Source: Fimbriiglobus ruber
GTDB taxonomy: Bacteria > Planctomycetota > Planctomycetia > Gemmatales > Gemmataceae
Direction: 5' to 3'
Assembly: GCF_002197845.1 (NCBI RefSeq)
Contig: NZ_NIDE01000002.1
Span: 620,001-684,000, forward strand
DNA length: 64,000 nt
Positions 30,711 through 40,588 of the stretch are shown here, piece after piece (position 1 is the first letter of the stretch; every line of letters begins with the position of its first letter). The notes below the pieces were generated by a model. The model saw nothing but the letters and a program-made list of their open reading frames with translations, ran no database searches and was not told the DNA's origin. The position numbers and the translations under genes are program-made.

Positions 30711-33700
30711 CTACTTGATTTCGAGGATCGTGAACTGACCCTTGCCGTCACCGTCTACCGCAGTTTCGAGGAATCGGCGGAACTCGCTGACCACACTTTC
30801 GATGTCAGCCTTCTCCACCTTGGTCTTAGTGGGCTGGAAGTCGTGCAGATGTACCACCTTCACGATGATCCGCTTCAGGTACTTCGCCAGCAGTTTGGCG
30901 TTCCCCGGATCAGCCGGGACGCACTCAGCCAGGATGTCCACCAGCTTTTCTTCGTTCGGCGCAGCCAACACGCTGGCGACGAACTTCTCCTGCTTGCCCT
31001 GCTCCAGAAGGGACCGGAGCGCCGGTTGCCGCAACAGGCTCGCCATGTTCTGTAACGCCCCCTGAACCTCCCCCTTCGCTGTGCCCAGGGCCTCTTCCGC
31101 AGCCGTCACGAACTGCTCAGCCTCGTCCACATGCAGCGGGCAGCCTTCCGGCTGCGGCCGGTCCTTCAAGGCCCGCTCCACGGCGTTGTGGTCCAGCGGC
31201 GATTGGAACAGCACTTCCTTGTAGCTGGTCACTTCGCCCTTGAGGGCGCTCACGTCCACGCTGGCGAGGGCGTCGATCTTGGCAAGCTCGGCGATGGCTA
31301 GGAACTGCCGTGAGTCCGACAGCCCGTCGATCTCGCTGCGGACTGCCTCGCACTTCCCCGTCACTTCGTTGAACGCCTGGAGGTAGCGGGTCTTGTAGAC
31401 ACCCTGAACGCCGTCGAGCAGGTCGAGAAGTTGACTTTGCAGCTTGGCCTCCGACTCCATAAGGTCTTGGACCTGTCCGAGCTTCTTGCCGAGGGTGCGG
31501 AGCTTGTCCTTCAGCTCGCCAACCGGCCCGGACTTCTCGACGGTCAGTTGCGAGTAGCGGTGCGCTGCCCTGATCTTCTGATCGTGGCGGCAGAAGGCGA
31601 CCGCCTTTTCCCAGGTCTTCTTCCGAGTCGCAAGGTCGTCGAGTTCGGTCCCCTTCGCCTCCTGGTCGGCGTAGCAAGTGTAGCCGAAAGCCGTGTCGAA
31701 GGCGTTGAGCTGATGGGAGATCGCTTCAGCGTCGTCGATCTTGGCTGTCAGGAATTTCTGCCAGGAGCCGAGAGTGTCGGCCACTGGGTTGGGTTGCTGG
31801 ATGTCGGCCATGAGCGTGTCCAGGTGGTCGATCAGCGTCTCGACTTCGGGCCTTTGCTGCGCCCGCCACTTCTTCAGCCGGTCCAGGGCCGTGGTGATGT
31901 CGCCGTCCTTCTGGATCGTCTTCAGGGACTCGTCGTCGAGCAGGATGGCGGCGAATGGGGCCAGGACCGGCCAACCATCCGGGGCCTTGAGCCGCTGAAT
32001 CTTTGCCATCGAGTTCAGCAGGGCGGCGTTGAAGGTCTGGTCGACGACGTTGGTGTAGTCGAGGGCGTCCACCGCCCCCTTGCCCGACAGCAGGATGCGG
32101 AGCTTCCCCTCCCGCACGAGGCAGAGCAGGTACACGTCGATCATCCGGCGAGACAGGCCGTAATTCTTGTCGTTCGGCCCGCCCAGGCCGGTGAAGTTCT
32201 TGCACACCGTCTCGACCGAGATGTTCTGGTTCCCCTGAGTAGTCTGCGTCTCGATCCACTCGTCGAGGTCTTCGACGAACTCGTTGCCCTTCGTGTTGAG
32301 CTGCTTCGTGCCGTCCTTCTTCATGACCCCCAGGGCATAGCCGTAGTTGTCGGCGGCGCTGGTGAACTGATTAGGCTTGGTCCCCTTGGGGATGTCGCCG
32401 GTCTTGACGACGCCGTTGATGACCTTGATGGCCTCGGCGTCGTTGAATGGGGCCGGGGCGTCGAACTGGATCGACTTCGAGGCGTACACGCCGTCGAGGA
32501 CGTGGCCGACGAGCGGGGTCAGGATCGACAGCAGTTCACCCTGACAGTTGAACGACATGCTGCTGTGGTCGGCTGCACTGATCTGCCCCCTCCCGAAACT
32601 GTCGGCGACGATCTTTGCGATGCTGCCGATCTCGTCCCGCAGTCGGTTGGCGACCCATACCACGACTTCCTTGGCATCCTCGGTGTCTTTGCTTTGGTAA
32701 TCCTTGACGAGTTCTCGGTATGCAGCAAAGTCGAGGAGCCGGTCCCGCTCCTGGGAGGTCAGTTGGCCCGGTGTCCAGAACAGCGTGCGGGGGTCGCCGA
32801 CCTTCTTGGCGAGGTCGGTCACCTTGTCGCCGCAGGGCCGGTTGCTGATGAAGACGGCGAAATCGTGGTCAGTGTTCGGGCTGTTGATCGGTGGGAGCGC
32901 CTGCCCCTTGCTGGCGATGTCGAGAAGGTCACGCATGTAGACCCGCCCCTTGATCGTGCGGCCGTGCCACTCGACCTCGAAATCCTTCTGCTCGGCTGGG
33001 GCAACGCCCCGGAAGAGTGACTTCGTGCTGCGGGCGAGGTCCATCGTCAGCAGCGTGGACTTGATCTCCCAGCCATCCAGGGCGAGAAGCTGGTTCCAGG
33101 CGTCCCGCTGCTTGGCGTCGTTTCCCTCGCTGGCGCTCCGGGCCTTGGCGAAGAGTTCCTTGACATCGACCCCGCCCCCTTCAGGGTTGAACACGAAGTT
33201 CTTCCCGGCCTTCTTGACCTGCGGGATTTCCTTCGCCAGTTCGTCCAATAGGACTTCGTAGTGGTCGAGGTTGTCCTTGATGTCGGCCTTCTGGCCCTTG
33301 TCGTGGTCGGCCCACTCCATCACCGAGTTCATGACCTCCTCGACCGACAGGCCGTTCGGCTGCATCTTGGCGATGTAGTACAGGAACAGCGTCTTGAGAA
33401 TCTTCTCACAGCGGGCGTGGTAGACCTTCAGCCGCCCCTTCGTCGCCTGCCCGATGATGCGTCGGCCAGCTTGGTACGCCTTGAACTCCTCGTTGAACTT
33501 GGAACTGATGGCGGCGATGCCCGCCGTCGTGCCGGACGGGTCTTCCTCGTAGCTCACCACGTCGTCAAACATCTGCCAGAGCGTGATGAGTTCGTTCGAC
33601 TTCGCCTTTCGCTGGGTTTTGAGTGTCTGGTGCATGAAATGCACTGAGGAACGGAGAGTCGTCAGGTTGTAACTGACCGCCCGCAGCACGTCGATGGCCG

Positions 33701-34973
33701 GTTTGAAAAACGGAAAGAATCGTCTGAACGTCTCGCTGCCGATGGCGTCGGGCCAAGTGAACCCCTTGTGGTAGTCCTCAAAGTACGGCCCGACGGAGTT
33801 CGGCTGAGTGACGTTCCGTACCCTGGACAGCACGATGTCGTAGAAGTTCGTCTCGTCTTGCAGCAGGGAGACGTTCTTGAGCCGGTCGTTGGCGATGATA
33901 TTCTTCACGCCCATTTTCGATTCGAGCGCCTGCTGCGCCGAACAGATTGTCCACACGGGCAGGCAGTGCGTCTTCGCCAGCCGGTTGGTAAGGACCACGA
34001 GCGTCTTTTCGTCCTCCACCCGCTGCTCGTCGGTCCTATTCTTCATGAACAGCGACACTTCGTCGAGGATCAGCAGCAGCCCCTCGTAGCCCTGGGCGAG
34101 CAGCGACTCGACCATGAACTTCAGCACTTCCTCCGACTCGCCCGGCAACTTCGGAGTGACCTGGAGGTACTCGGTGTAGAACCGCCAGAGCTTTTGGCCG
34201 CAGTCCCGACGCACCGTCTGCGACTTGGTGCTGCGGAGGTCATAGAGGAACTTGTCTAGGTCTTCCTGCTCCTCCTCGTCGAAGAACTTCGGGTCTTTGA
34301 GGAACTTGCCGAGGTCTTTCCGGTAGCGGTCGATGTCCTGCTCGAACCGATCCGCCAGTACTTCGACCGGGTACACGGAGATCGTCTTGCCGTTCTCGGC
34401 GTGGTACTGGTCCTGCACAGCGTCGAGGATGTACTCCGTCAACTTGCGGCCAGTGTCGGTCACCCCGATAGTCCCGCCACCTTGACCCACCAGGGTCTTC
34501 ACGGCGACGAAGATGCCCCTCGACTTGCCAGTGGACTTCTTGGCGAGGCCGCTGTCGTAGAACTGATACAGCGACTCCCGCTTGCCCTTCTTGGCCTTCG
34601 TCTCCAATTCGTTGACCGTCTCCCACACCTTCTTGTCGCCCAGGGCCACCGCCCCGATGAACGAGAGCAGGTGCGACTTACCAGACCCGAATTCTGCCTG
34701 AATCCACCAACCCTGGCCGATTGGGTTTGCCTTGCTACTGGGGTCGTAGGGAGCAGCAAGCTGGCGCAGCACGTCGTTCAGGAGTGACCGCACTGGGTCG
34801 ATGAGGAAGTCCCGAACCGTCCGTGGCTCCGCACGCCGCTTGCGCTTCGACTCGGCCTCCGAATCGACCGTGCCGCCCTGCCAGATGTGCCGCTCGACGA
34901 CGTACACATCAATGATGTCGTCGGGAACGTCGCAGAGTTGATCGAGCGTTTGCCGATGGAAGAGGTTGCTCAT
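30711..34973 (-). CDS. brxC: BREX ATPase BrxC/PglY
   Basis: 1420 residues from ATG 34973, which overlaps the upstream TGA (ATGA). Walker [11 protein letters not shown] lies near residue 98 and Walker [12 protein letters not shown] near 300, followed by sensor-like segments. The rest is long, helical and rich in coiled-coil patterns ([21 protein letters not shown]). This fits the BrxC/PglY family (DUF499/DUF6079-like), the large AAA ATPase conserved in all BREX systems. It probably assembles on DNA with the methyltransferase and PglZ. Confidence 0.88.
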   Translation of the reverse strand: MSNLFHRQTLDQLCDVPDDIIDVYVVERHIWQGGTVDSEAESKRKRRAEPRTVRDFLIDPVRSLLNDVLRQLAAPYDPSSKANPIGQGWWIQAEFGSGKSHLLSFIGAVALGDKKVWETVNELETKAKKGKRESLYQFYDSGLAKKSTGKSRGIFVAVKTLVGQGGGTIGVTDTGRKLTEYILDAVQDQYHAENGKTISVYPVEVLADRFEQDIDRYRKDLGKFLKDPKFFDEEEQEDLDKFLYDLRSTKSQTVRRDCGQKLWRFYTEYLQVTPKLPGESEEVLKFMVESLLAQGYEGLLLILDEVSLFMKNRTDEQRVEDEKTLVVLTNRLAKTHCLPVWTICSAQQALESKMGVKNIIANDRLKNVSLLQDETNFYDIVLSRVRNVTQPNSVGPYFEDYHKGFTWPDAIGSETFRRFFPFFKPAIDVLRAVSYNLTTLRSSVHFMHQTLKTQRKAKSNELITLWQMFDDVVSYEEDPSGTTAGIAAISSKFNEEFKAYQAGRRIIGQATKGRLKVYHARCEKILKTLFLYYIAKMQPNGLSVEEVMNSVMEWADHDKGQKADIKDNLDHYEVLLDELAKEIPQVKKAGKNFVFNPEGGGVDVKELFAKARSASEGNDAKQRDAWNQLLALDGWEIKSTLLTMDLARSTKSLFRGVAPAEQKDFEVEWHGRTIKGRVYMRDLLDIASKGQALPPINSPNTDHDFAVFISNRPCGDKVTDLAKKVGDPRTLFWTPGQLTSQERDRLLDFAAYRELVKDYQSKDTEDAKEVVVWVANRLRDEIGSIAKIVADSFGRGQISAADHSSMSFNCQGELLSILTPLVGHVLDGVYASKSIQFDAPAPFNDAEAIKVINGVVKTGDIPKGTKPNQFTSAADNYGYALGVMKKDGTKQLNTKGNEFVEDLDEWIETQTTQGNQNISVETVCKNFTGLGGPNDKNYGLSRRMIDVYLLCLVREGKLRILLSGKGAVDALDYTNVVDQTFNAALLNSMAKIQRLKAPDGWPVLAPFAAILLDDESLKTIQKDGDITTALDRLKKWRAQQRPEVETLIDHLDTLMADIQQPNPVADTLGSWQKFLTAKIDDAEAISHQLNAFDTAFGYTCYADQEAKGTELDDLATRKKTWEKAVAFCRHDQKIRAAHRYSQLTVEKSGPVGELKDKLRTLGKKLGQVQDLMESEAKLQSQLLDLLDGVQGVYKTRYLQAFNEVTGKCEAVRSEIDGLSDSRQFLAIAELAKIDALASVDVSALKGEVTSYKEVLFQSPLDHNAVERALKDRPQPEGCPLHVDEAEQFVTAAEEALGTAKGEVQGALQNMASLLRQPALRSLLEQGKQEKFVASVLAAPNEEKLVDILAECVPADPGNAKLLAKYLKRIIVKVVHLHDFQPTKTKVEKADIESVVSEFRRFLETAVDGDGKGQFTILEIK

Positions 34974-35506
34974 TCGCTCAACTCCCACAGGTGATTCTCA
35001 GGCACCAAGTTGGTCGGCAAGGTCCGATGGTTCTGCACTTGGGCCTCGTGGAACAGCGTAATACGGTCCCCCACTTTCTCGCCCGGCAGGAGGATGAGGA
35101 TGTGCTTCTGGTTCGTCGCCCGGATGCGGAGGCAATTCAACTCCAGGTCGTAGGCGAACAGGATTTCCAGGTTCTTGATCGCCAGGAAAGAGCTGCCGTT
35201 CAGCCGCTCGGCCACCAGCGTGTCGAGTTCCTTCGCCAGTCGGTCCTTCACGCTCTCCGTGCGGCTAGCCTCGGTTTGGACCATCCGCTTGAGTTCATCG
35301 TCGTTGATCCGGTCTAGCAGGCTGTGGTTGATGTTCACCGGGTCGCCGAGCCTCTGACCGCTCGGCGAGCGGGTTTCTCGAAAATCGACCCGTTCGTAGC
35401 GATCCAACCGGTCGTAAGTGCCGAGGACAACGTACAGATGCCTTCCGGTCGGCATTTCGAGCTTCTGCCGGAGGTGCGAGTTGATCTCGTGGCCAGACAA
35501 TTTCAT
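34970..35506 (-). CDS. BrxF-like protein without a visible P-loop
   Basis: 178 residues. The C-terminal half ([21 protein letters not shown], then [18 protein letters not shown]) matches the BrxF pattern of a strand, ELF-helix and final PG-hairpin. [12 protein letters not shown] resembles the BrxF segment after the nucleotide site. However the first 30 residues ([18 protein letters not shown]) show no GxxGxGKT, so ATP binding is doubtful. BrxF is specific to type 3 BREX. It overlaps both neighbours by ATGA (start with the BrxA-like stop, stop with the BrxC start), so the three are translated as a unit. Confidence 0.6.
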   Translation of the reverse strand: MKLSGHEINSHLRQKLEMPTGRHLYVVLGTYDRLDRYERVDFRETRSPSGQRLGDPVNINHSLLDRINDDELKRMVQTEASRTESVKDRLAKELDTLVAERLNGSSFLAIKNLEILFAYDLELNCLRIRATNQKHILILLPGEKVGDRITLFHEAQVQNHRTLPTNLVPENHLWELSE

Positions 35507-36552
35507 ACGGGCGACTCCTTGGCAAACGCCACAATGCGCTGCACTGCATCGGCAAGAGTGTACCTCGTGGTGAACTGGCGCATGCGGTCGATCTCACTTA
35601 CCTTGGACAGTAGCCCGGCTTCCCGCAAGCGGTATAGCTGCCGGATCATCCACTGCTGGTCCCACAGCATCCACCTATGCATGGGGCCATCTAGTAACTT
35701 CTCGAAGGCATGCATTCCCGGTTCGGGAAACTCTAAGTGCAGAACGTAAGCGAACGACACGAGCGATCCTTCACGAACCGCCACGTTGAGGCGGGTGCGG
35801 TTGGCCGTGCCGAGACCGTAGAGTTGATAGCTCCGCACGATGGCCTGTCCGATGTGGTTCGCCGACTTTGAATCAGGGAACTTTGCCTGAACATACTCCC
35901 TAATGCGGGCTCGGGTTATACCGCCTTGGGCAAGCGATGGGAACACAACTTCCTCGGCGACAAGCGAGACAATCTTCTCCGTACGACAAGTCAGATAGAA
36001 CAGAGCTTCTCCCAGCGCCAAAGTTCCCGCAGTGGCGGCGCAAAACTGCGGAACATCCTCGTGGTATACGGCATCCGGGAAGAAGCGGCTGACGATGTAG
36101 TTGGCCGTACGGCGGCGGGTCGCCTGCGAGTTGAAACGCAATTTCTCAGAGAGGTGGGCACGGAATTCGTCCACCGAGCGATACTTGGCTGCTTGCGGAA
36201 GATGTAGAAGGGCGTGGTTGGCGAAGTCTTTGGCGTAAACCCGGAGCGTCGGCTCTGGAAACCGAGGGAAGGGCTCAGGTGGTGGTGGGGCGTCTTTGGC
36301 ATCCCCACTGATTCCATCAAACAGAGATCGCTCGGTTGGCGGAACAACAGTGGGCATCCCCAACTTCCCGTCGATCCGGCCCTTGAGCCGGTTCACGGTG
36401 TCTGAGATGTTCTTTCTCAGTTTGTGCTGGTCCGCTAGTGGGGCGCTTTCGACTGCTTCCCATAAAGCACGAACTATTGCCACCACCGACTCAACTGAGG
36501 GGGAGTTGTTGAGAAGAGAAGCAGGGCGACGAGTCCGATTCGTTCTTGCCAA
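35503..36552 (-). CDS. BrxA-like first gene of the BREX operon
   Basis: 349 residues from TTG 36552. After a low-complexity first 100 residues, residues 100-345 are helical with winged-helix traits: [39 protein letters not shown] and [22 protein letters not shown]. The last blocks resemble BrxA (DUF1819), a DNA-binding BREX subunit, but this protein is longer. The match is by pattern only. It starts the operon, 78 bp from the divergent XRE gene, and its stop overlaps the start of the BrxF-like gene (ATGA). Confidence 0.5.
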   Translation of the reverse strand: MARTNRTRRPASLLNNSPSVESVVAIVRALWEAVESAPLADQHKLRKNISDTVNRLKGRIDGKLGMPTVVPPTERSLFDGISGDAKDAPPPPEPFPRFPEPTLRVYAKDFANHALLHLPQAAKYRSVDEFRAHLSEKLRFNSQATRRRTANYIVSRFFPDAVYHEDVPQFCAATAGTLALGEALFYLTCRTEKIVSLVAEEVVFPSLAQGGITRARIREYVQAKFPDSKSANHIGQAIVRSYQLYGLGTANRTRLNVAVREGSLVSFAYVLHLEFPEPGMHAFEKLLDGPMHRWMLWDQQWMIRQLYRLREAGLLSKVSEIDRMRQFTTRYTLADAVQRIVAFAKESPV

Positions 36553-36630
36553 GCGCCTTGGCCCCGTTAAGCTGGGTTAGGTGTTGCCGCACAACTGCAA
36601 ATAGCGTATGGTAGCGCCGGATGGACTGCA
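36553..36630. promoter_or_regulatory. divergent promoter region of the BREX operon and XRE gene
   Basis: Only 78 bp separate the two outward starts, so both promoters must lie here. A short inverted repeat GTTG-CCGCA-CAAC sits near 36583-36595 and may be an operator for the XRE protein. No clear -35/-10 pair can be assigned. Confidence 0.35.
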
Positions 36631-36975
36631 ATGGGAAACCGGATGATGTTGACGTTCGGCCAGAAGATTCGGGAGCTCCGCAAGGCAAAGGCCCTTGGTC
36701 AACGGGCCGTCGCCGCCGAAGTCGGCATCAACTTCACTTACCTCTCGAAGATCGAGAACGACAAGGTGGACTTCGCCGCCTTCCCTAGCGAAGAAACAAT
36801 CCGCCGGCTTGCGAAGGTGCTTGATGCCGACGTGGACCAACTTCTCCTCATGGCTGAGAAGATTCCCGACCGCATCAGGCGACGGGTTTTAGAACGCCCC
36901 GAAGCCTTCCGGCTGATCGCCGAACTGGACGACAAGTCGCTCGACCGCCTCGTAGAAACGATAAGGGTAAGCTGA
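36631..36975 (+). CDS. XRE regulator divergent from BREX
   Basis: 114 residues from ATG 36631 (36643 or 36646 are also possible starts). A Cro/C1 helix-turn-helix covers residues 6-65: FGQKIRELRKAKALGQRAVAAEVGI, then FTYLSKIENDKVDF. This variant, with the FAAFPSEETIRRLAKVLDAD extension, is found beside defence systems. Facing the BREX operon across 78 bp, it is the best candidate for its repressor or activator. Confidence 0.85.
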   Translation: MGNRMMLTFGQKIRELRKAKALGQRAVAAEVGINFTYLSKIENDKVDFAAFPSEETIRRLAKVLDADVDQLLLMAEKIPDRIRRRVLERPEAFRLIAELDDKSLDRLVETIRVS

Positions 36976-37129
36976 CGACCTGCTTTTGAAATGTTGGTTG
37001 TTTCGCCACACAAGGAATATAGGGGGCTGCTTCCCGGAACGATGAGCGGACTGGACCGTATCCGGCTTCCGCCGCTCCTTCAACTTCGATGAGAAGGGGA
37101 AGTGGGTCCGGCGCTACACCTGACCAGGT

Positions 37130-37948
37130 TCAATTTCCGCACATGCCGTGGCACTCCCCGGTTGTCATCGGTTCGAGGGCGTTCGGCGACAGGGCGGCGA
37201 AGTCGATCATGTCCAACGGCACGCACGAGCGGTGGACGAACAACTCCTGCCGGAATCCCCGTGTCACGACACTGTTCTTGTCCCGCAGGACGGCGTCGAT
37301 CTCGACGGCCCGGTTCCACCCTTCGGGGTCGCTGCGTTTCAGGTTCACCCAGGACTGGTTCGTGCGATACGGGCAGAACACGCACGAACTCTTCAGAAAA
37401 TACGCCGAGCAGTCCTTGCGGCTCCAGCCCATCTCGATCAGCGGGTAGACCGGGACCGTGTGCCGGACGCCCTCGAACCGCTTCTTGCCACGCTCGGCCC
37501 GACCTGCCTCGTCGGTGCTGATCCCGAAATACTGGTACACCACCACTTCGCTGGGGATGCGCTGGCGGGGCTTGAGGCCGAGCAGTTCTCGCCGGATCGC
37601 CTTGTTGACGACCTCGATCTTGTACTCCTTGGTACACTGCCTGCGGACGACCCCGACCTTGCCGCTGGAGTCCTTCGTGAACGCCGGAATGGATGCGAAC
37701 CGCTGGCCGGTGCGGTTCCGGCCGTGCATCAGGTCGTCGCCCAGGCTCCCGGCCGACCGCACCCATATCGGCGGCGTGCCGAGCGCCCGCAGGTGTTCCA
37801 GATGGGCGTACACGGCGGCGGGTTCCTCGCCGATGTCGGCAAAGATGGCAAGGTCGAACCGCACCCTCTGTTCGGGTTCACGGGCCAGGAGGAACAGGGC
37901 GGTGCTTTGGACCCCGGCACCGAGGTTGAGAACGTGGTACTCTTTCAC
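37130..37948 (-). CDS. PAPS-reductase-like PP-loop protein (BrxP candidate)
   Basis: 272 residues from GTG 37948. The PP-loop variant LGAGVQSTAL is at residues 9-18, the family's pyrophosphate-binding signature, followed by FADIGEEP and RRQCTKEYKIE. A Cys pair CVFCPYR and a final CHGMC may bind metal. The family resembles PAPS reductase/DndC-like enzymes carried by phages and defence islands. In type 4 BREX a PAPS-reductase-like protein, BrxP, stands beside BrxC, PglZ and BrxL. Here it is upstream of that operon but separated by the XRE gene. Its BREX role is likely but unproven. Confidence 0.65.
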   Translation of the reverse strand: MKEYHVLNLGAGVQSTALFLLAREPEQRVRFDLAIFADIGEEPAAVYAHLEHLRALGTPPIWVRSAGSLGDDLMHGRNRTGQRFASIPAFTKDSSGKVGVVRRQCTKEYKIEVVNKAIRRELLGLKPRQRIPSEVVVYQYFGISTDEAGRAERGKKRFEGVRHTVPVYPLIEMGWSRKDCSAYFLKSSCVFCPYRTNQSWVNLKRSDPEGWNRAVEIDAVLRDKNSVVTRGFRQELFVHRSCVPLDMIDFAALSPNALEPMTTGECHGMCGN

Positions 37949-38293
37949 CCCCTATCTAGGGGAGTGCTGACGATTTTTTACCCGGCCGGGTCACGACTCG
38001 CAGGTTCGGAACCGGCGACACGATTCACCACTCTGGTAGCAGCGCTCGTTGTCACTCGGCGGTCACGATGGCGGCGATTTTTGGCGTCGGGCCGACTGCA
38101 ATCCGGTAGCATCTCGTCGGTTGTCAAACACCGGAACGAACCCGATGCACGCCGTCGCACGGCTGATCGTTTTCTGACGTTGGCGGCTCTCACGCTGCCT
38201 CCGGCGCACGCCGACGAACCCGCCCCGATGATCCCGATCCGCATCGTCGCCTCCCGGTTGTGGTCCGTAACGGATGAACGGTTCAAGCCGCCG
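37949..38293. other. 345-bp gap without a supported gene
   Basis: A short palindrome, CCCCTA-TC-TAGGGG at 37949-37962, lies just upstream of the PP-loop gene start and could be an operator. The rest shows no convincing coding signal on either strand. Confidence 0.35.
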
Positions 38294-38812
38294 TTACGCC
38301 GCCTTCGTCAACTCGATCCCGGTCGGCTCGTAATGCTCCATCTCCTCGATCTGCTTGAAGAATGGGGCGATGAGGGCGACGAACGGCTGGAATGCCGGAC
38401 TGCCCCGAAACCCCTTCATGTGCCCGTCTACCGACTCCCACCGGATCAGCAGGACGTAGCGGTTCGACTCCTTGAGGCACCGGGTCAGTTCGTACCCCAG
38501 GCAGTGCGGCAACTTGGCAAGGTACGTCTGGGCCTGCCGATAGGCGTCCTCGAAGGCGGGTTCCCAGCCCTCGGCAATCTTGTAGCGAATGACTTCCGCA
38601 TGGCAGGCGTGCGAATCGAGATGCCGGTCCACCTCGATGTTCTTGAGCGCCTGGGTCGCCTTTGCATCCGGGTCGCCCTGGCCGACGATGCTTCCGTCCT
38701 CGGCGGTGGCCGTGATGCCGGACACGAACACGAACTGGCCCGCACGGACGGCTCTCAAATAGCCGACGAGCGGCTCTCACGGCGTTCCGGTTGAATATCG
38801 CTTTCTTTTCAC
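38294..38812 (-). pseudogene. RidA N-terminus fused to a monooxygenase-like domain, with a nonsense codon
   Basis: The GTG at 38812 overlaps the PhzF stop (GTGA) and begins a RidA-type N-terminus: KRKRYSTGTP, then TGA at 38779-38777 where the family has Trp (TGG), then EPLVGYLRAVRAGQFVFVSG. After about 55 codons (ALKNIE) the RidA fold is cut short and runs in frame into an antibiotic-biosynthesis-monooxygenase-like domain (EVIRYKIAEGWEPAFEDAYRQA, CLGYELTRCL, EEMEHYEPTG). About 80 RidA codons are missing, so two genes seem to have merged by deletion. A TTG at 38758 could still start a 154-aa product containing the whole second domain. Confidence 0.7.
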
Positions 38813-39612
38813 GGTTCGTCCCCCTCGACCAGCAACTCGCCTCTTGCAACCGTGGTCGCCTTGCCGCTCAGGAACACTCGATCCTTCACGACCCGGACTT
38901 TCACCACACCACCCCTGGCCGACACCTGAAACGCCACAAACTCGCTCTTGCCGAGCCGCTTCCGCCAGAAGTTGACCAGGCAACAATGCGCCGAGCCACA
39001 CACCGGGTCTTCGTCCACGCCCAGCCTGGGGAAGAATGCCCGTGATACAAAATCGAATTGCGGATCGGCTGACGGACTTGTCACGATCACACCCCGGCAA
39101 GGGACGGTCGCCAACAGCCGAAAATCCGGTTCCAGATGCCGCAGCGTGTTTTCGGAGTCCGCTTCCACGAGGTAGTCGAAGCGATTCTTGCCAACGTAGG
39201 TGGGAGAAATGTTCAACGCAGCCAGGAGGTTCGCCGGGGGCGGAGCAGGTTCGTCCGGTTCGAGTGGGAAATTGAGTTCGATCTCACCTTGTTTGTTCAA
39301 GGCGGTGAGGATTCCGCTCCTGGTCAAGAAGCGGATTTCGTCGGTCGTGGCCTGTCCCTGTTGCCAGAGGACGTGCGCCGAGGCAAGCGTGGCGTGGCCG
39401 CACAGGTCCACTTCGGTTTTCGGTGTGAACCAACGCAGGTCGAAATGGTCAGGCTGCTTGACAAGGAAAGCCGTCTCCGAGAGGTTCATCTCTCTGGCGA
39501 CAGCTTGAAGCCAGCGATCCTCCCGCCAAGCAGTGAGGATGCAGACCGCCGCAGGGTTGCCCGCAAAAGGGTGGTCGGTGAAGGCATCGACGTGAAAGAG
39601 AGGGATGGTCAT
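38809..39612 (-). CDS. PhzF-family isomerase
   Basis: 267 residues from ATG 39612, the family's usual start (MTIPLFHVDAFTDHPFAGNPAAV). The conserved MNLSETAFLVK carries the catalytic Glu of the family, and GHATLASAHVLW and DPVCGSAHC are present. PhzF-type enzymes are isomerases or epimerase-like enzymes; the substrate cannot be told. It follows the DinB-like gene by 14 bp and overlaps the RidA pseudogene by GTGA, so the three formed one operon. Confidence 0.85.
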   Translation of the reverse strand: MTIPLFHVDAFTDHPFAGNPAAVCILTAWREDRWLQAVAREMNLSETAFLVKQPDHFDLRWFTPKTEVDLCGHATLASAHVLWQQGQATTDEIRFLTRSGILTALNKQGEIELNFPLEPDEPAPPPANLLAALNISPTYVGKNRFDYLVEADSENTLRHLEPDFRLLATVPCRGVIVTSPSADPQFDFVSRAFFPRLGVDEDPVCGSAHCCLVNFWRKRLGKSEFVAFQVSARGGVVKVRVVKDRVFLSGKATTVARGELLVEGDEP

Positions 39613-39626
39613 TTTTGCTCGGCTCC

Positions 39627-40142
39627 TCAAACAGGCGCACCTTGCTCCGGTGTTATTGGCGTCCAGGCGAACTTGTACGCATCACCCAACTGCAATCGGG
39701 TCAGGTGGATAATCTCCTGGGTATGTCCTCGGAAATGGGGGACGCTGTTGAAGATCGCCGCCACCCCGGTCACGTCGAATTGGATACGACGGGGTTCTGC
39801 AAGCTGCCGGGCGTCAACGCCGGCCAATACCCGCTTCGCTTCCTTGGCGACGGCTTCGAGACTGCGCACCAACTCCTCCTTCGGGACCGGCCCTCGTTCG
39901 GCAAACTCGGCAGAGCGGTTGCGCTCGTCGGGTGCGCCGCCGAGTCCGGCCACGATCCACTGCCGCAGGTTGCCGCACAGGTGCAGGATCAGATTACCAA
40001 TGCTGTTGAGGCCCGGCTGGGAGCGGTGCCATACCTGGTCGTCCGTCAGTTGGCCCAGGCAGTGCTTGATGCGGTCCAAGGCACGGTCCAACTCGTGCGC
40101 CGCAGCAGCACCAACGGCAGCGGCCAGTTCGTCAGCAGTCAT
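39627..40142 (-). CDS. DinB-like (DUF1572) protein
   Basis: 171 residues. Four-helix pattern with LNSIGNLILHLCGNLRQWI in the second helix and HFRGHTQEIIHLTRLQLGDAY near the end. The His residues at these positions fit the metal triad of the DinB/YfiT fold. Many of these proteins are thiol-dependent transferases, but the substrate is unknown. First gene of the PhzF operon. Confidence 0.8.
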   Translation of the reverse strand: MTADELAAAVGAAAAHELDRALDRIKHCLGQLTDDQVWHRSQPGLNSIGNLILHLCGNLRQWIVAGLGGAPDERNRSAEFAERGPVPKEELVRSLEAVAKEAKRVLAGVDARQLAEPRRIQFDVTGVAAIFNSVPHFRGHTQEIIHLTRLQLGDAYKFAWTPITPEQGAPV

Positions 40143-40166
40143 ACATCCCTCGGAACTGAGAGCGAC

Positions 40167-40265
40167 TCATCGTGCGGGTAGGATATGGACACGGCTGACG
40201 ATCCGCTCGTCCACCTGATACCCGACCGCTTCCCAAAAGTTCATGGCCTTTGATTGATCGAGCCG
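40167..40265 (-). pseudogene. C-terminal scrap of a GNAT acetyltransferase
   Basis: The minus strand reads RLDQSKAMNFWEAVGY, then QVDERIVSRVHILPAR and TGA. The AxxFWxxxGYxVDxRxVSR pattern is the last strand-helix of GNAT enzymes. Everything upstream of it is missing. Confidence 0.6.
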
Positions 40266-40505
40266 ATTCTCAATCTCGACCGAGAACGAGTCCCCCGACG
40301 ATCCGCCGAAGTCGTGGGAACTCCAGGATGGCGGAAAAGTGAAACTCGAATTTCAGTTGGTCCGAGTACAAGAGGAGAAGGTGAGAAACGAGGGCGAGGT
40401 CGAACTGGCCGTCGCCGAACGGCTGTCCTCCGAGCATGGTTCGACAACGAAACAGCCGGTAGCGGCAGTCTTACCACGGACTGTTCTCGGGCTATCCTTC
40501 CTTTT

Positions 40506-40578
40506 TCAGTCCCGGAAGGCCACGTTTCGCATGGCCTTCGACTGCCCCTCGCTGTTCATCACGACCCGATGCCCGTGG
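40506..40578 (-). pseudogene. C-terminal scrap of a paralogue of the 268-aa gene at 43153
   Basis: The minus strand ends HGHRVVMNSEGQSKAMRNV-AFRD and TGA. The gene at 43153-43959 ends WHQVVMNTEGQSKAMRNV-AFLD. About 20 of 23 residues agree and the DNA is also closely similar, so this is a remnant of a second copy whose body is gone. Confidence 0.75.
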
Positions 40579-40588
40579 CTCGGCGCAA

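Noticed and set aside
31431-33020. A 529-codon plus-strand frame
   Set aside because: Antisense to BrxC, with no ribosome site and shadow-like composition.
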